Shown in pieces: positions 33,710 through 42,723 of a stretch of DNA of 64,000 nucleotides. The stretch spans positions 596,315 to 660,314 of the forward strand of contig NZ_LR733844.1 of the NCBI RefSeq assembly GCF_902506455.1, given 5' to 3'. Position 1 is the stretch's first letter, and every line of letters begins with the position of its first letter. This DNA comes from Sphingomonas sp. 8AM (GTDB lineage: Bacteria; Pseudomonadota; Alphaproteobacteria; Sphingomonadales; Sphingomonadaceae). The position numbers and the translations under genes are program-made. Under the pieces are notes generated by a model. That model made no database searches. It was not told the origin of the DNA and was given only the letters and a program-made list of their open reading frames with translations.

Positions 33710-34647
33710 CGTTCTCGGTCAATCAGCTCGAAGAGGCGCGGCGCGCGCTGGAAGCGCCGCTCTACGCCGACGTCGGCGGCGACGTTGAGGTCAGTTTCGA
33801 ATTCTCGCCGCCGAAGACCGACAAGGCCGAGGAGAATCTCTGGCAGTCGATCGAGACGCTGTGCCCGCTGAGCCCGCGTTTTCTCTCCGTCACCTATGGC
33901 GCGGGCGGCTCGACGCGTGACCGTACCCACGCCACCGTCGCGCGGATCGCCCGCGAAACCAAGGTGCCCGCCGCCGCGCACCTCACCTGCGTCGAGGCGA
34001 CGCGTGATGAGATCGACGCGGTTGCGCAGGAATATTGGGCGGCGGGCGTGCGCCACATCGTCGCGCTGCGCGGCGATCCGCCCGCCGGTGCCGCCGATTA
34101 CGCCCCGCACCCCGGCGGCTATGAAAATGCCGCCGCGCTTGTCGAGGGGTTGCGCCGGCTGCACCCATTCGAGATTTCGGTCGCTGCCTATCCGGAGATG
34201 CACCCGAACTCGGCCGACCTCGCCGCCGATCTCGACAATCTCAAGCGCAAGCTTGATGCGGGCGCGAACCGCGCGATCACGCAATTCTTCTTCGAGGCCG
34301 AGACCTTCTTCCGCTACCGCGACGCTGCCGCCGCCGCCGGGATCCGCGCGGAGATCGTCCCCGGAATCATGCCGATCGGCAGCTTCGCCGGGGTCACGCG
34401 CATGGCGACGATGTGCAACACCGACGTGCCGGGCTGGCTGGTGCGGCTGTTCGAGGGGCTCGACGACCATCCCGCCGCGCGCCAGCTCGTCGCCGCGACC
34501 GTCGCCGCCGAACTCTGCCGCAAGCTCTACGCCGGCGGGGTGAAGCAGCTCCACTTCTATACGATGAACAAGGCGGAGCTGAGCTTCGCCATCTGTCACC
34601 TGCTGGGCGTCCGCAGCCGCCCGGCACAGGAAAGGGCGGCGGCATGA
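33706..34647 (+). CDS. metF: Methylenetetrahydrofolate reductase
   Basis: MetF reduces 5,10-methylene-THF to 5-methyl-THF, the methyl donor for methionine synthase. The 313-aa flavoprotein has VSFEFSPPKTDKAEENLW (substrate and catalytic Glu region), LSVTYGAGGSTRDRTHATV, AAHLTCVEATRDEI, IVALRGDPP, ISVAAYPEMHPNS and AITQFFFEAETFFRY. The start at MTFSVNQL overlaps the ArsR-methyltransferase stop by 4 nt, and the stop overlaps the metH1 ATG by 4 nt. Confidence 0.94.
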   Translation: MTFSVNQLEEARRALEAPLYADVGGDVEVSFEFSPPKTDKAEENLWQSIETLCPLSPRFLSVTYGAGGSTRDRTHATVARIARETKVPAAAHLTCVEATRDEIDAVAQEYWAAGVRHIVALRGDPPAGAADYAPHPGGYENAAALVEGLRRLHPFEISVAAYPEMHPNSADLAADLDNLKRKLDAGANRAITQFFFEAETFFRYRDAAAAAGIRAEIVPGIMPIGSFAGVTRMATMCNTDVPGWLVRLFEGLDDHPAARQLVAATVAAELCRKLYAGGVKQLHFYTMNKAELSFAICHLLGVRSRPAQERAAA

Positions 34648-35690
34648 CCATTCGCGACACCTTCAACGCCGAGGCGGCCAAGCGCATCCTCATCACCGAC
34701 GGCGCGTTCGGTACCGAGATCCAGAACTGGAAATTGTCGGAGGCCGATTACGCCGGCACGCTGACGCTCGGCCACGACCAGAAGGGCAATAACGACATCC
34801 TCGCGCTGACCAAGCCCGCGGTGCCCGAGTCGATCCACCGCGCCTATTTCGAGGCCGGGGCCGACATCGCCGAGACCAACACCTTCTCCGCCAACCGCAT
34901 CAGCCAGGCCGATTACGGCGCCGAAGGGCTGGTGCGTGAGATCAACGTCGAGAGCGCGAAGCTCGCGCGCCGCATCGCCGACGAATATCAGGCGAAGGAC
35001 GGCCGGCCGCGCTTCGTGGCCGGCGCGATCGGGCCGACCAACAAGACGCTGTCGCTTAGCCCGGACGTCAACGACCCCGGCTATCGCGAGATCGACTTCG
35101 ATTATCTGAAGGACGTGTACCGCGAGCAGATCGACGCGCTTGTCGAGGGCGGCGCGGACTTCGTGCTGATCGAAACGGTCTTCGACACGCTCAACGCCAA
35201 GGCCGGCATCATGGCCGCGATCGAGGCGGGCGAGGCACTGGGCCGCGACCTGCCGATCATGCTGTCGATGACGCTGACCGATCTGTCGGGGCGCAATCTG
35301 TCGGGACATACCGTCGAGGCGTTCTGGCACGCGGTGCGCCACGCCCGGCCGCTGACGATCGGGCTAAACTGCTCGTTCGGTGCCGAGCAATTGCGCCCGC
35401 ACGTCAAGGTGCTGAGCGAACTCTGCGACACGCTCATCATGGTCTATCCCAACGCCGGGCTGCCCAACGAACTGGGCGCCTATGACGAGGAACCGGAGAC
35501 GACCGCCGGGCTGGTCGGTGAGTGGGCGCAGGCGGGGCAGGTCAACGTGCTGGGCGGCTGTTGCGGTTCGACGCCGGCTCACATCAAGGCGATCGCCGAC
35601 ATGGCGCGCGGGGTAATGCCGCGTAGGATCGCGGTGCCGCCGACGCGAACGCGTCTGGCCGGCCTCGAACCGTTCACGATGGCGGCATGA
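34644..35690 (+). CDS. metH: Methionine synthase, homocysteine-binding half
   Basis: This 348-aa protein corresponds to the first module of cobalamin-dependent methionine synthase. The zinc ligands are present as GLNCSFGA and the C-terminal GGCCGSTPAHIKAI; ITDGAFGTEIQ, GADIAETNTFSAN and VAGAIGPTNKTLSLSPDVND are standard. The remaining modules are on a separate gene starting at 35914, with a 76-aa protein gene in between. All three are joined by 4-nt ATGA overlaps, so the two halves are probably made in equal amounts and assemble. It differs from stand-alone BHMT-like enzymes by its context. Confidence 0.9.
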   Translation: MTIRDTFNAEAAKRILITDGAFGTEIQNWKLSEADYAGTLTLGHDQKGNNDILALTKPAVPESIHRAYFEAGADIAETNTFSANRISQADYGAEGLVREINVESAKLARRIADEYQAKDGRPRFVAGAIGPTNKTLSLSPDVNDPGYREIDFDYLKDVYREQIDALVEGGADFVLIETVFDTLNAKAGIMAAIEAGEALGRDLPIMLSMTLTDLSGRNLSGHTVEAFWHAVRHARPLTIGLNCSFGAEQLRPHVKVLSELCDTLIMVYPNAGLPNELGAYDEEPETTAGLVGEWAQAGQVNVLGGCCGSTPAHIKAIADMARGVMPRRIAVPPTRTRLAGLEPFTMAA

Positions 35691-35917
35691 CGCCCTTCGC
35701 CATCATCGCCCGGCTTAACGCCGCGCGCATTCATCATACCATCACGAGCATCCGCGACGACGCGATCATGATCGATGCCGCGGTGCCCGGCGAGCGGTGG
35801 GAGATCGAGGTGTTCGAGGACGGGCACGTCGAAATCGAACGCTATACCTCTGATTGCGAGATCGCGGGCGAAGCTGCGCTCGTCGACCTTTTCGCTCGTT
35901 TCTCGGACACGCAATGA
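35687..35917 (+). CDS. 76-aa protein inside the split metH locus
   Basis: This 76-aa soluble protein overlaps metH1 and metH2 by 4 nt each (ATGA at both ends), so it is an integral part of the operon. It reads as a small alpha/beta fold: an N-terminal helix ([12 protein letters not shown]), strands around [19 protein letters not shown] and [14 protein letters not shown], and a C-terminal helix ([14 protein letters not shown]). No cofactor motif is present apart from one cysteine. The acidic E-x-E strands resemble small bacterial immunity-like or adaptor proteins in general appearance only. No function is known to me. Confidence 0.8.
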   Translation: MTPFAIIARLNAARIHHTITSIRDDAIMIDAAVPGERWEIEVFEDGHVEIERYTSDCEIAGEAALVDLFARFSDTQ

Positions 35918-38586
35918 CCGCTTCCTCGACCCAGTTCGTCAACATTGGCGAGCGCACGAACGTCACCGGCTCGGCGGCGTTCAAGAAGATGATCCTCGCC
36001 GGCGACTATACCCGCGCGGTCGAGGTCGCGCGCCAGCAGGTCGAGAATGGCGCGCAGGTGGTCGACGTCAACATGGACGAGGGGCTGCTCGACGCGCACC
36101 ACGCCATGACCACCTTCCTCAAGCTGATCGCCGCCGAGCCCGATATCGCGCGCGTGCCGGTGATGATCGACTCCTCAAAGTGGGACGTGATCGAGGCCGG
36201 GCTCAAGTGCGTCTCGGGCAAGCCGATCGTCAATTCGATCAGCATGAAGGAAGGCGAGGAGCAATTCCTCGCGCACGCGCGCAAGTGCATGAATTACGGC
36301 GCGGCGGTGGTCGTGATGGCGTTCGACGAGGTCGGACAGGCCGACACCCGGCAGCGCAAGGTCGAGATCTGCGAGCGCGCCTACAAGCTGCTGACCGGTA
36401 TCGGCTTCCCGCCCGAGGACATCATCTTCGATCCCAACGTTTTCGCGGTCGCGACCGGCATCGAGGAGCACAACAACTACGGCGTCGACTTCATCGAGGC
36501 GTGCCGCGAGATCAAGGCGCGCTGCCCGCACGTCCATATCTCGGGCGGTCTGTCGAACCTGTCGTTCAGCTTCCGCGGCAACGAGCCGGTGCGCCGCGCG
36601 ATGCACTCGGTGTTCCTCTATTACGCAATCCCCGCCGGCATGGACATGGCGATCGTCAACGCCGGGCAGCTCGACGTCTATGACGCGATCGACCCGGTGC
36701 TTCGCCAGGCGTGCGAGGACGTCATCCTCAACCGCGATCCCGAGGCCGGCGACCGGCTGGTCGCGCTCGCCGAGAAGTTCCGCGGCACCGATGCGGCGGC
36801 CGAGAAGCAGGCCGCCGAATGGCGCTCGCTCGACGTGCGCAAGCGGCTCGAATATGCGCTGGTGAAGGGCATCGATGCGCATGTCGTCGACGATACCGAG
36901 GAATGTCGCCAGATGTTCGCGCGCCCGATCGAGGTGATCGAAGGGCCGTTGATGGACGGAATGAACGTCGTCGGTGACCTGTTCGGCTCGGGCAAGATGT
37001 TCCTGCCGCAGGTCGTGAAGTCGGCGCGCGTCATGAAGAAGGCGGTCGCGCACCTGATGCCGTTCATCGAGGCCGCCAAGGAACCGGGCGCGAAGGGCAA
37101 GGGCAAGGTCGTGATGGCGACCGTCAAGGGCGACGTCCACGATATCGGCAAGAACATCGTCGGCGTCGTGCTCCAGTGCAACGGCTTCGAGGTGATCGAT
37201 CTCGGTGTGATGGTGCCGTGGTCGAAGATCCTTGAGGCCGCGAACGAGAATGACGCCGACATGATCGGCCTGTCCGGCCTCATCACCCCGTCGCTCGACG
37301 AGATGGTGACGGTCGCCGAGGAGATGCAGCGCGCGCAGATGCAGATGCCGCTGCTGATCGGCGGCGCGACCACGTCGAAGGTCCATACCGCGCTGCGCAT
37401 CGCGCCTGCGTACACCGGTCCGGTCGTCCATGTGCTCGACGCCAGCCGCGCGGTCGGCGTGGCGACGACGTTGGTCTCCGACACGATCCGCGACGATTAT
37501 GTCGCCGGAGTCGCCAGGGATTATCAGGCGGTGCGCGACGCGCGCGAGGGCAAGGGGCAGAACAAGCTGCTGCCGCTCGACGAGGCGCGCAAGCGCGGCT
37601 TCGTCGCCGACATGGCGCTCAAGGCGACCGCCCCCGCGCAGCCGGGCGTGCACGTGTTCGACGACTGGGATCTGGCGCATCTGCGCGAGTTCATCGACTG
37701 GACGCCATTCTTCCGCGCCTGGGAGCTGGCGGGCAATTATCCCGCGATCCTGACGGACGACGTCGTTGGCGAGAGCGCGTCGTCGCTCTTCGCCGATGCG
37801 CAGGCGATGCTCGACCGGATCGTCTCGGAAAAGTGGCTGACGGCGCGCGGCGTCGCCGGGCTGTGGCCTTGCCATCGCCACGACGACGATGTCTGGGTCC
37901 ACGATCGCCACAGCGTCGACCATCGCTCGCCCGACGGCGGCAGCGTGCCGGAGGGCTTCAACGTCCCCGATCTCGACCGCCGCAACGAACATTCGACGCG
38001 GCTGCCGTTCCTGCGCCAGCAGATCGCCAAGCGCGAGGGCCGCGCCAACATGTGCCTCGCCGATTTCATCGACCCGGCGGGCGACTGGATGGGCGGCTTC
38101 GCGGTCGGCATCCACGGCATCGACGCGCACCTCGCGCGCTACAAGGCCGACAACGACGATTACAACGACATCCTGTTGAAGGCGCTCGCCGACCGCTTCG
38201 CCGAGGCGTTCGCCGAGGCGCTGCACCAGCACGTTCGGCAGACGCTGTGGGGCTATGCGCGCGACGAGCAACTGACCAACGACGCGCTGATCCGCGAGCA
38301 ATATCGCGGCATCCGCCCCGCCCCGGGCTACCCCGCCTGCCCCGAACATTCGCTCAAGGTGCGGCTCTTCGAGATGCTGGACGCGGGGAAGAACGTCGGG
38401 CTGGAGCTGACCGAGAGCTTCGCGATGCTGCCGACCGCGGCGGTCAGCGGCTTCTATTTCGGCCATGCGCAGGCGGAGTATTTCGGCGTCGCGCGGATCG
38501 GTGAGGACCAGCTGGCGGATTATGCGCAGCGGCTCGGCGTCGACATGGAGCGCGCGACGCGCCTGCTGCGCCCCAACCTCGATTGA
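35914..38586 (+). CDS. metH: Methionine synthase, folate/cobalamin/activation half
   Basis: This 890-aa protein contains the other modules of MetH in order. The pterin-binding barrel starts [15 protein letters not shown] and has [10 protein letters not shown]. The cobalamin cap and Rossmann domain carry the cobalt ligand in [11 protein letters not shown], with [13 protein letters not shown] and [11 protein letters not shown]. The SAM-dependent reactivation domain has [18 protein letters not shown] and [13 protein letters not shown]. It transfers methyl from 5-methyl-THF through methylcobalamin to homocysteine held by the partner protein. It is the last gene of the operon, followed by repeat C copy 2. 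Confidence 0.95.
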   Translation: MTASSTQFVNIGERTNVTGSAAFKKMILAGDYTRAVEVARQQVENGAQVVDVNMDEGLLDAHHAMTTFLKLIAAEPDIARVPVMIDSSKWDVIEAGLKCVSGKPIVNSISMKEGEEQFLAHARKCMNYGAAVVVMAFDEVGQADTRQRKVEICERAYKLLTGIGFPPEDIIFDPNVFAVATGIEEHNNYGVDFIEACREIKARCPHVHISGGLSNLSFSFRGNEPVRRAMHSVFLYYAIPAGMDMAIVNAGQLDVYDAIDPVLRQACEDVILNRDPEAGDRLVALAEKFRGTDAAAEKQAAEWRSLDVRKRLEYALVKGIDAHVVDDTEECRQMFARPIEVIEGPLMDGMNVVGDLFGSGKMFLPQVVKSARVMKKAVAHLMPFIEAAKEPGAKGKGKVVMATVKGDVHDIGKNIVGVVLQCNGFEVIDLGVMVPWSKILEAANENDADMIGLSGLITPSLDEMVTVAEEMQRAQMQMPLLIGGATTSKVHTALRIAPAYTGPVVHVLDASRAVGVATTLVSDTIRDDYVAGVARDYQAVRDAREGKGQNKLLPLDEARKRGFVADMALKATAPAQPGVHVFDDWDLAHLREFIDWTPFFRAWELAGNYPAILTDDVVGESASSLFADAQAMLDRIVSEKWLTARGVAGLWPCHRHDDDVWVHDRHSVDHRSPDGGSVPEGFNVPDLDRRNEHSTRLPFLRQQIAKREGRANMCLADFIDPAGDWMGGFAVGIHGIDAHLARYKADNDDYNDILLKALADRFAEAFAEALHQHVRQTLWGYARDEQLTNDALIREQYRGIRPAPGYPACPEHSLKVRLFEMLDAGKNVGLELTESFAMLPTAAVSGFYFGHAQAEYFGVARIGEDQLADYAQRLGVDMERATRLLRPNLD

Positions 38587-38613
38587 GGGCCGTCGCCGCG
38601 CAACGATCAACCA

Positions 38614-38748
38614 CCGTCGCCCCCCTGCGCAGGCAGGGGCCCATGACTGTCGAATGGATCGCGACAACTGACACATTGGCTACGTCGCCTGTGTCAGATG
38701 TACCGACGGTCGAAACAGACATTGGCCCCTGCCTCCGCAGGGGCGACG
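38614..38748. repeat. Long inverted repeat family C, copy 2
   Basis: The arms around CCTGCGCAGGCAGGGGCCCATG (left, 38622-38644) and ATTGGCCCCTGCCTCCGCAGG (right) enclose about 60 nt. Parts of that loop (CTGTGTCAGATG, CGACGGTC) resemble the reverse complement of the 7646-7775 loop. It lies between convergent metH and the response regulator/kinase gene. Confidence 0.78.
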
Positions 38749-38757
38749 GGCCTGTTG

Positions 38758-39786
38758 CTACCCCATCGCCGCCGCAACGATCGCGCGCGTGCCGCTGTGC
38801 GTCCGATCATATTCCACGATCGAATCGAGGCTCTGCGCCATTGCGCGGATCAACCGCGTCCCCACGCCTGTCCCCTTCGGCGGCGCGTCGCCCAGCCCGA
38901 TCCCGTCATCCTCGACCGTCAGCCGGAACCGCTCGTCGCCGTCGCGCGACAGCCGCACGCGCACCTCGCCGGGCCCACCCGGATAGGCGTATTTACACGC
39001 GTTGCTCACCAGCTCGGTGACGATCACCCCCAATGACACCGCGCGGTCGGTCGGCAGCCGCAGCGGCTCGGCATGGAGCACCAGCGCGCGCGGGCAATCG
39101 TCGGTCGACCAGGTCTGCGTCAGCTCGTCGATCAACTGCGTCAGATAATCGAACATGTCGACGTTCTCGACATCGTCGCCAGTGTAGAGCCGCCGGTGCA
39201 CCTGCGCGATCGCGCTGATCCGGCGCTGCGTATCCTCCAGCGCGGCGCGCGCCGCCTCGTCACTCAGCGCGCTCGACTGCATCCGCACCATCGCCGACAC
39301 CAGTTGCAGCGAATTGGCGACGCGGTGGTTCACCTCCGCGAGCAACGCCTCCAGCCGCGCATTGCTGGCGCGCAGATCGTCCTCGGCGCGCGCCTTGGCC
39401 CGGGCCAGATGCGCGCGCTCGATCACTTGCCGGAACGTCGCGTCGAGCAGGTCGAAGAAGTCGTCGCCCGGCGTCTTGACGATATAGTCCGCCGCGCCAC
39501 CGCGCAGCGCCGCCAGCGCGACCTGCGTTTCCTCAGAGCCGCTGACATAGACCATCGGCGGTGCATCGGGCAGCGCCGACAGCCGCGCCATCGTCTCCAG
39601 CCCGTCGATCCCCGGCATATAATGGTCGACCGCAACGACATCGAACGGCTCGGCGGCGGCCAGTGCCACCCCTGCCTCACCGCCATCGGCGACCGTCACC
39701 TTGTACCCGCGCCGCTCCAGCGCGCGCGCCACCAGCCGGCGGATGCCCGCATCATCATCGATGTAGAGGATGCGCGGCGGCTCCAT
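38758..39786 (-). CDS. Response regulator receiver fused to HisKA_2 histidine kinase
   Basis: This 342-aa soluble protein has the reverse order of a classical kinase. The CheY-like receiver comes first (ILYIDDDAGIRR with the acidic pair, VVAVDHYMPGIDG with the phospho-accepting Asp, VSGSEETQ). A HisKA_2 dimerisation domain follows, with phospho-His in EVNHRVANSLQLVSAMVRMQ. The ATPase domain has VTELVSNACKYAYPGG, EDDGIGLGD and GVGTRLIRAMAQSL. It may receive phosphate from the upstream CHASE3 kinase and pass it on. It is the third gene of a signalling unit, 2 nt after the single-domain regulator. Confidence 0.88.
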   Translation of the reverse strand: MEPPRILYIDDDAGIRRLVARALERRGYKVTVADGGEAGVALAAAEPFDVVAVDHYMPGIDGLETMARLSALPDAPPMVYVSGSEETQVALAALRGGAADYIVKTPGDDFFDLLDATFRQVIERAHLARAKARAEDDLRASNARLEALLAEVNHRVANSLQLVSAMVRMQSSALSDEAARAALEDTQRRISAIAQVHRRLYTGDDVENVDMFDYLTQLIDELTQTWSTDDCPRALVLHAEPLRLPTDRAVSLGVIVTELVSNACKYAYPGGPGEVRVRLSRDGDERFRLTVEDDGIGLGDAPPKGTGVGTRLIRAMAQSLDSIVEYDRTHSGTRAIVAAAMG

Positions 39787-39788
39787 CG

Positions 39789-40238
39789 TCAGTGCGCGTC
39801 GCCCAGATCGGGGACCTGAATCACCGAAAGGAACAGCCCCAGCTGGCGGATCGCCTGTGCGAAACTCTCATAATTCACCGGCTTGGTGATATAGACGTTC
39901 GCGCCCAGATCATAGCAGCGCTGGATTTCGCGGCTATCGTCGGTCGTGGTCAGCACCACCACCGGCGTGCGCTTCACCGGACCGTCGCTGTTCTTGATCT
40001 TCGTCAGAATGTCGGTTCCGCTCATGTCGGGCAGGTTGAGATCGAGCAGCACCAGCGCCGGGCCGTTAAGCTGCGGCCCGGTGGTGTCGTTGAAGATATA
40101 GTCGAGCGCGGTGGTGCCATCGGTGAAGTGGCGGATCGGGTTCATGATCCCGGCACGACGAATGTTCTTCTCGATCAGCCGCGCATGACCTTCGTCATCC
40201 TCGATCATCACGATGTTGACGGACTGGGGCGCGTTCAT
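39789..40238 (-). CDS. Single-domain response regulator (Rcp1-like)
   Basis: This 149-aa receiver of the phytochrome-associated type has an acidic pocket in VNIVMIEDDEGHARLI, phospho-Asp in LVLLDLNLPDMSGTDIL, VVVLTTTDDSREIQRCYDLG, and the conserved Lys in ANVYITKPVNYESF. There is no output domain, so it probably shuttles phosphate between the CHASE3 kinase upstream (4-nt overlap) and the receiver-kinase downstream. Confidence 0.9.
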   Translation of the reverse strand: MNAPQSVNIVMIEDDEGHARLIEKNIRRAGIMNPIRHFTDGTTALDYIFNDTTGPQLNGPALVLLDLNLPDMSGTDILTKIKNSDGPVKRTPVVVLTTTDDSREIQRCYDLGANVYITKPVNYESFAQAIRQLGLFLSVIQVPDLGDAH

Positions 40239-41743
40239 GGGTTGAGTTCCTGTTTGGCGATGACGAGCGGCAGCGACACGGTGAACGCCGCCCCCTGCCC
40301 GAGTTCGGAAGCGACGTCGATCGAGCCGCCCAGCCGGAAGACGAGCGCGCGGACCGTGGCCAGCCCGATCCCCTCGCCGGGCCGATCCTGCGCGCCGGAG
40401 CGGCGAAACAGGTCGAAGACGCGCTGGTGGTCACGCGGATCGATGCCGCGGCCGTTGTCGCTGATCGTGTAGAACACCCGGTCGCGCCCGCGCCGCCCGG
40501 TGACGGTGATGCGGCCGGGCACGCCGGGGCGGAGATACTTCACCGCATTCTCGATCAGGTTCGAGAAAATCTGGTCGAGTGCCAGCCGATCGCTCACCAC
40601 CACCGGCAGCGTCCCCTCGACCGACAGCACGGTGTCGGTTTCGGACAAACGATGCGACAGCGTGTCGCCGATCTGGCGGATCAGCGCGGCGACGTCGATC
40701 TTCTCCGGCGCCAGCGCGCGTCGACCCTGTCGTGACAATTGCAGGATCGCGTTGATGAGCCGGTCCATCTTCTGCGTCGAGGTGCGGATGAAACCGATCG
40801 CCTCGGGCAGATCCTCGGTCGCCGCCAGCCGCGCCTCCTCGCTCGCCACCGCCGGCGCCTCGGCATCGACGCGCTCGACCAACGCGCGCAGCGACGCCGC
40901 GGCGGTCTCCAGTTCGGCGGTAAAGCCCATCACATTGACCAGAGGCGAGCGCAGATCATGGCTGACGATGTAGGCGAAGCGCTGGATCTCCTCATTAGCC
41001 CGCGTCAGGTCCTCGGTACGCGCCGCGACCATGTCCTCCAGCCCGGCGTTGAGCTCCCGCAACGCCTCGTCCGAGCGCGCCAGGTCGCGGGTATAGGACA
41101 GGATCGTGAGCGTCGAAATAACCGCCACCACCGCGAGCACCACGCCGCCGAACCCGATCAGCGTGTAGAAGGCGCGCTGGCTCGCCCGCAGCTCGGCGTC
41201 GCGGTGCGTCATCAGTCGCCGCTCGATCCGTGCCATCCGGTCGAGGACGTTGCGAATCGTCACGACGTCGCGCACCTCGGCATCGTTGGCGAAACTCAGG
41301 ATTGCGCCGCGTTGATCGCCCTGGTCCAGCAGGGTCAGCGTGCGGTCCTGCCGCGCCAGCAGGCTGCCCAGTTGCAGCCGAAGACCTTGCAGATACCGGC
41401 GTTGCGCCGGATTGTCGCGCGTCAGCGCCTCGATCCGCGCCAGTGCTGCCGGCAGTTGCGCGCGCGCGCGCAGAAAGTTCGCGCGCGTGACGTCGCGGGT
41501 CGGGATCAGCATCGTTCCGCGCCGCGCCGCCTCGCTTTCCTCGACCAGCCGGCGGACGTCGAGCACCGCGCGTTCGACCTGATAGGTATGTTCGACCAGC
41601 CCGGTATGCAGCTCGTTGCGCTGCATGACGCGCACCGCGGCGTAGCCGACCAGCACCAGCGCGAGAAAGCCGAACGCCATCAACGCGGTCATGCGCCGCG
41701 CAAGCGAACGATTGATCGGGGTAGCAGCAGGCAGATCGGCCAT
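40235..41743 (-). CDS. CHASE3-domain sensor histidine kinase
   Basis: This 502-aa membrane kinase has one transmembrane helix (ALMAFGFLALVLVGYAAVRV) and a periplasmic CHASE3 domain containing VERAVLDVRRLVEESEAARR. A second helix (IGFGGVVLAVVAVISTLTIL) and a coiled-coil linker follow. The HisKA domain has phospho-His in RFAYIVSHDLRSPLVNVMG. The ATPase domain has IFSNLIENAVKYLRPG, SDNGRGID and GEGIGLATVRALVFRLGGSI. CHASE3 ligands are unknown. It is the first gene of the three-gene unit; its stop overlaps the regulator ATG by 4 nt. Confidence 0.9.
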   Translation of the reverse strand: MADLPAATPINRSLARRMTALMAFGFLALVLVGYAAVRVMQRNELHTGLVEHTYQVERAVLDVRRLVEESEAARRGTMLIPTRDVTRANFLRARAQLPAALARIEALTRDNPAQRRYLQGLRLQLGSLLARQDRTLTLLDQGDQRGAILSFANDAEVRDVVTIRNVLDRMARIERRLMTHRDAELRASQRAFYTLIGFGGVVLAVVAVISTLTILSYTRDLARSDEALRELNAGLEDMVAARTEDLTRANEEIQRFAYIVSHDLRSPLVNVMGFTAELETAAASLRALVERVDAEAPAVASEEARLAATEDLPEAIGFIRTSTQKMDRLINAILQLSRQGRRALAPEKIDVAALIRQIGDTLSHRLSETDTVLSVEGTLPVVVSDRLALDQIFSNLIENAVKYLRPGVPGRITVTGRRGRDRVFYTISDNGRGIDPRDHQRVFDLFRRSGAQDRPGEGIGLATVRALVFRLGGSIDVASELGQGAAFTVSLPLVIAKQELNP

Positions 41744-41821
41744 TACGCATCCGTTACTGCCTGATGCCGCGCCGCGCCAGCCGAAGATGCAGCGTGACTG
41801 ACTTAGGTTCGCGAAACGCCG

Positions 41822-42592
41822 CTAGAGCAACAGCTCCTGCGCCGTCATCCGCCCGACGTGCCCGCCGCCGCGCCGGCGCGCCATTTCAGTTTCCGCGGTG
41901 AAGCGGACGTCGGGATCGCGATCGGTCATGAACTTGACCAGGCTCTCCTCCTCGATCTCGCGCCATTCCTTGCCACGGTCCGGCCCGTAGCGAACGCGCG
42001 GCAAAAGGCCGGGCTCGCTCGACCATTGGATCAGCTGCGCAACCGACGCCTCGTTTAGCTGGTCGCGCAGATGGTGGGCGGTGACATACGCATCGGGGAA
42101 AGCGCGGTGTGCGGGCAGCCCGCGTTCATGATCCATCCCGACCGGCTTGCGCCAGTACCGCAGCACCTGATTGGAATAGCTCGGCGAATCCGGCCACAGC
42201 CGCAGCGCGCACTTCCAGGTGCAGATCCAGTCCGCGCCGTGTGTCAGCGCCGGGGTGCAGAATTGCTCCTCGAACGCCGCGCGGTGCGCCGCCAGCGCGA
42301 CACGCCGCGGATAAGGGTCAAGCACCTGCCGCGCGATATCATGCCACCACGGCGCATCGGCCACGTCCTCGTCCCGGATGTGGTGGATCGCCTGCGTGAC
42401 CGCGGGCATCGGACGACCGGGGTTGACGAGGATGTTGCCGCCTTCGCCATACAACTCCCACCGCCCGTCAGCGCCCAGCGCGACGTCCTGCCAGCCGACT
42501 TCGCACACTGCATGCGCGGGCGGCGCGGCGCCGGTGGTTTCGAGATCGATGACGCGGATGATCTGCGATTGCGTGCGGCGGGGATACATCAT
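41822..42592 (-). CDS. DnaQ-like 3'-5' exonuclease (ExoX type)
   Basis: This 256-aa protein has the DEDDh exonuclease core. Motif I is IRVIDLETTGAAPP (Asp, Glu). Motif II lies around LAAHRAAFEEQF (the usual N-F-D is here H-R-A-A-F-E), and motif III is LPAHRAFPDAYVTAHHL (His, Asp). AVTQAIHHIRDEDVADAP matches the helper region of ExoX and PolC-type exonucleases. The altered motif II (AHRAAFE instead of AHNAAFD) is worth noting, because the second Asp ligand is replaced by Glu. The C-terminal extension (WREIEEESLVKFMTDRDPD) is typical of ExoX homologs. The start MMYPRR fits. Confidence 0.82.
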   Translation of the reverse strand: MMYPRRTQSQIIRVIDLETTGAAPPAHAVCEVGWQDVALGADGRWELYGEGGNILVNPGRPMPAVTQAIHHIRDEDVADAPWWHDIARQVLDPYPRRVALAAHRAAFEEQFCTPALTHGADWICTWKCALRLWPDSPSYSNQVLRYWRKPVGMDHERGLPAHRAFPDAYVTAHHLRDQLNEASVAQLIQWSSEPGLLPRVRYGPDRGKEWREIEEESLVKFMTDRDPDVRFTAETEMARRRGGGHVGRMTAQELLL

Positions 42593-42647
42593 GCCCAACC
42601 GATGTGGGGCCTTTGCCACGGAATTGCCACCTCTGCCGCCACACACG

Positions 42648-42676
42648 AAAAAGCCCCGGACCGTCCGGTCCGGGGC
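42648..42676 (-). terminator. Rho-independent terminator after the DUF2171 gene
   Basis: A perfect 10-bp stem GCCCCGGACC / GGTCCGGGGC (42653-42662 and 42667-42676) with a GTCC loop. On the minus strand it is followed by TTTTT (complement of 42648-42652). It separates the DUF2171 gene from the exonuclease gene. Confidence 0.9.
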
Positions 42677-42723
42677 CTTCCGTCACAGCCGCGCCGCCCT
42701 CCGGCGACGCGTGCCGCGCCAGC

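Noticed and set aside
36175..38676. A minus-strand open frame of about 833 codons
   Set aside because: It lies opposite the metH C-terminal gene, which has all the expected motifs. The antisense frame is open only because of codon bias.
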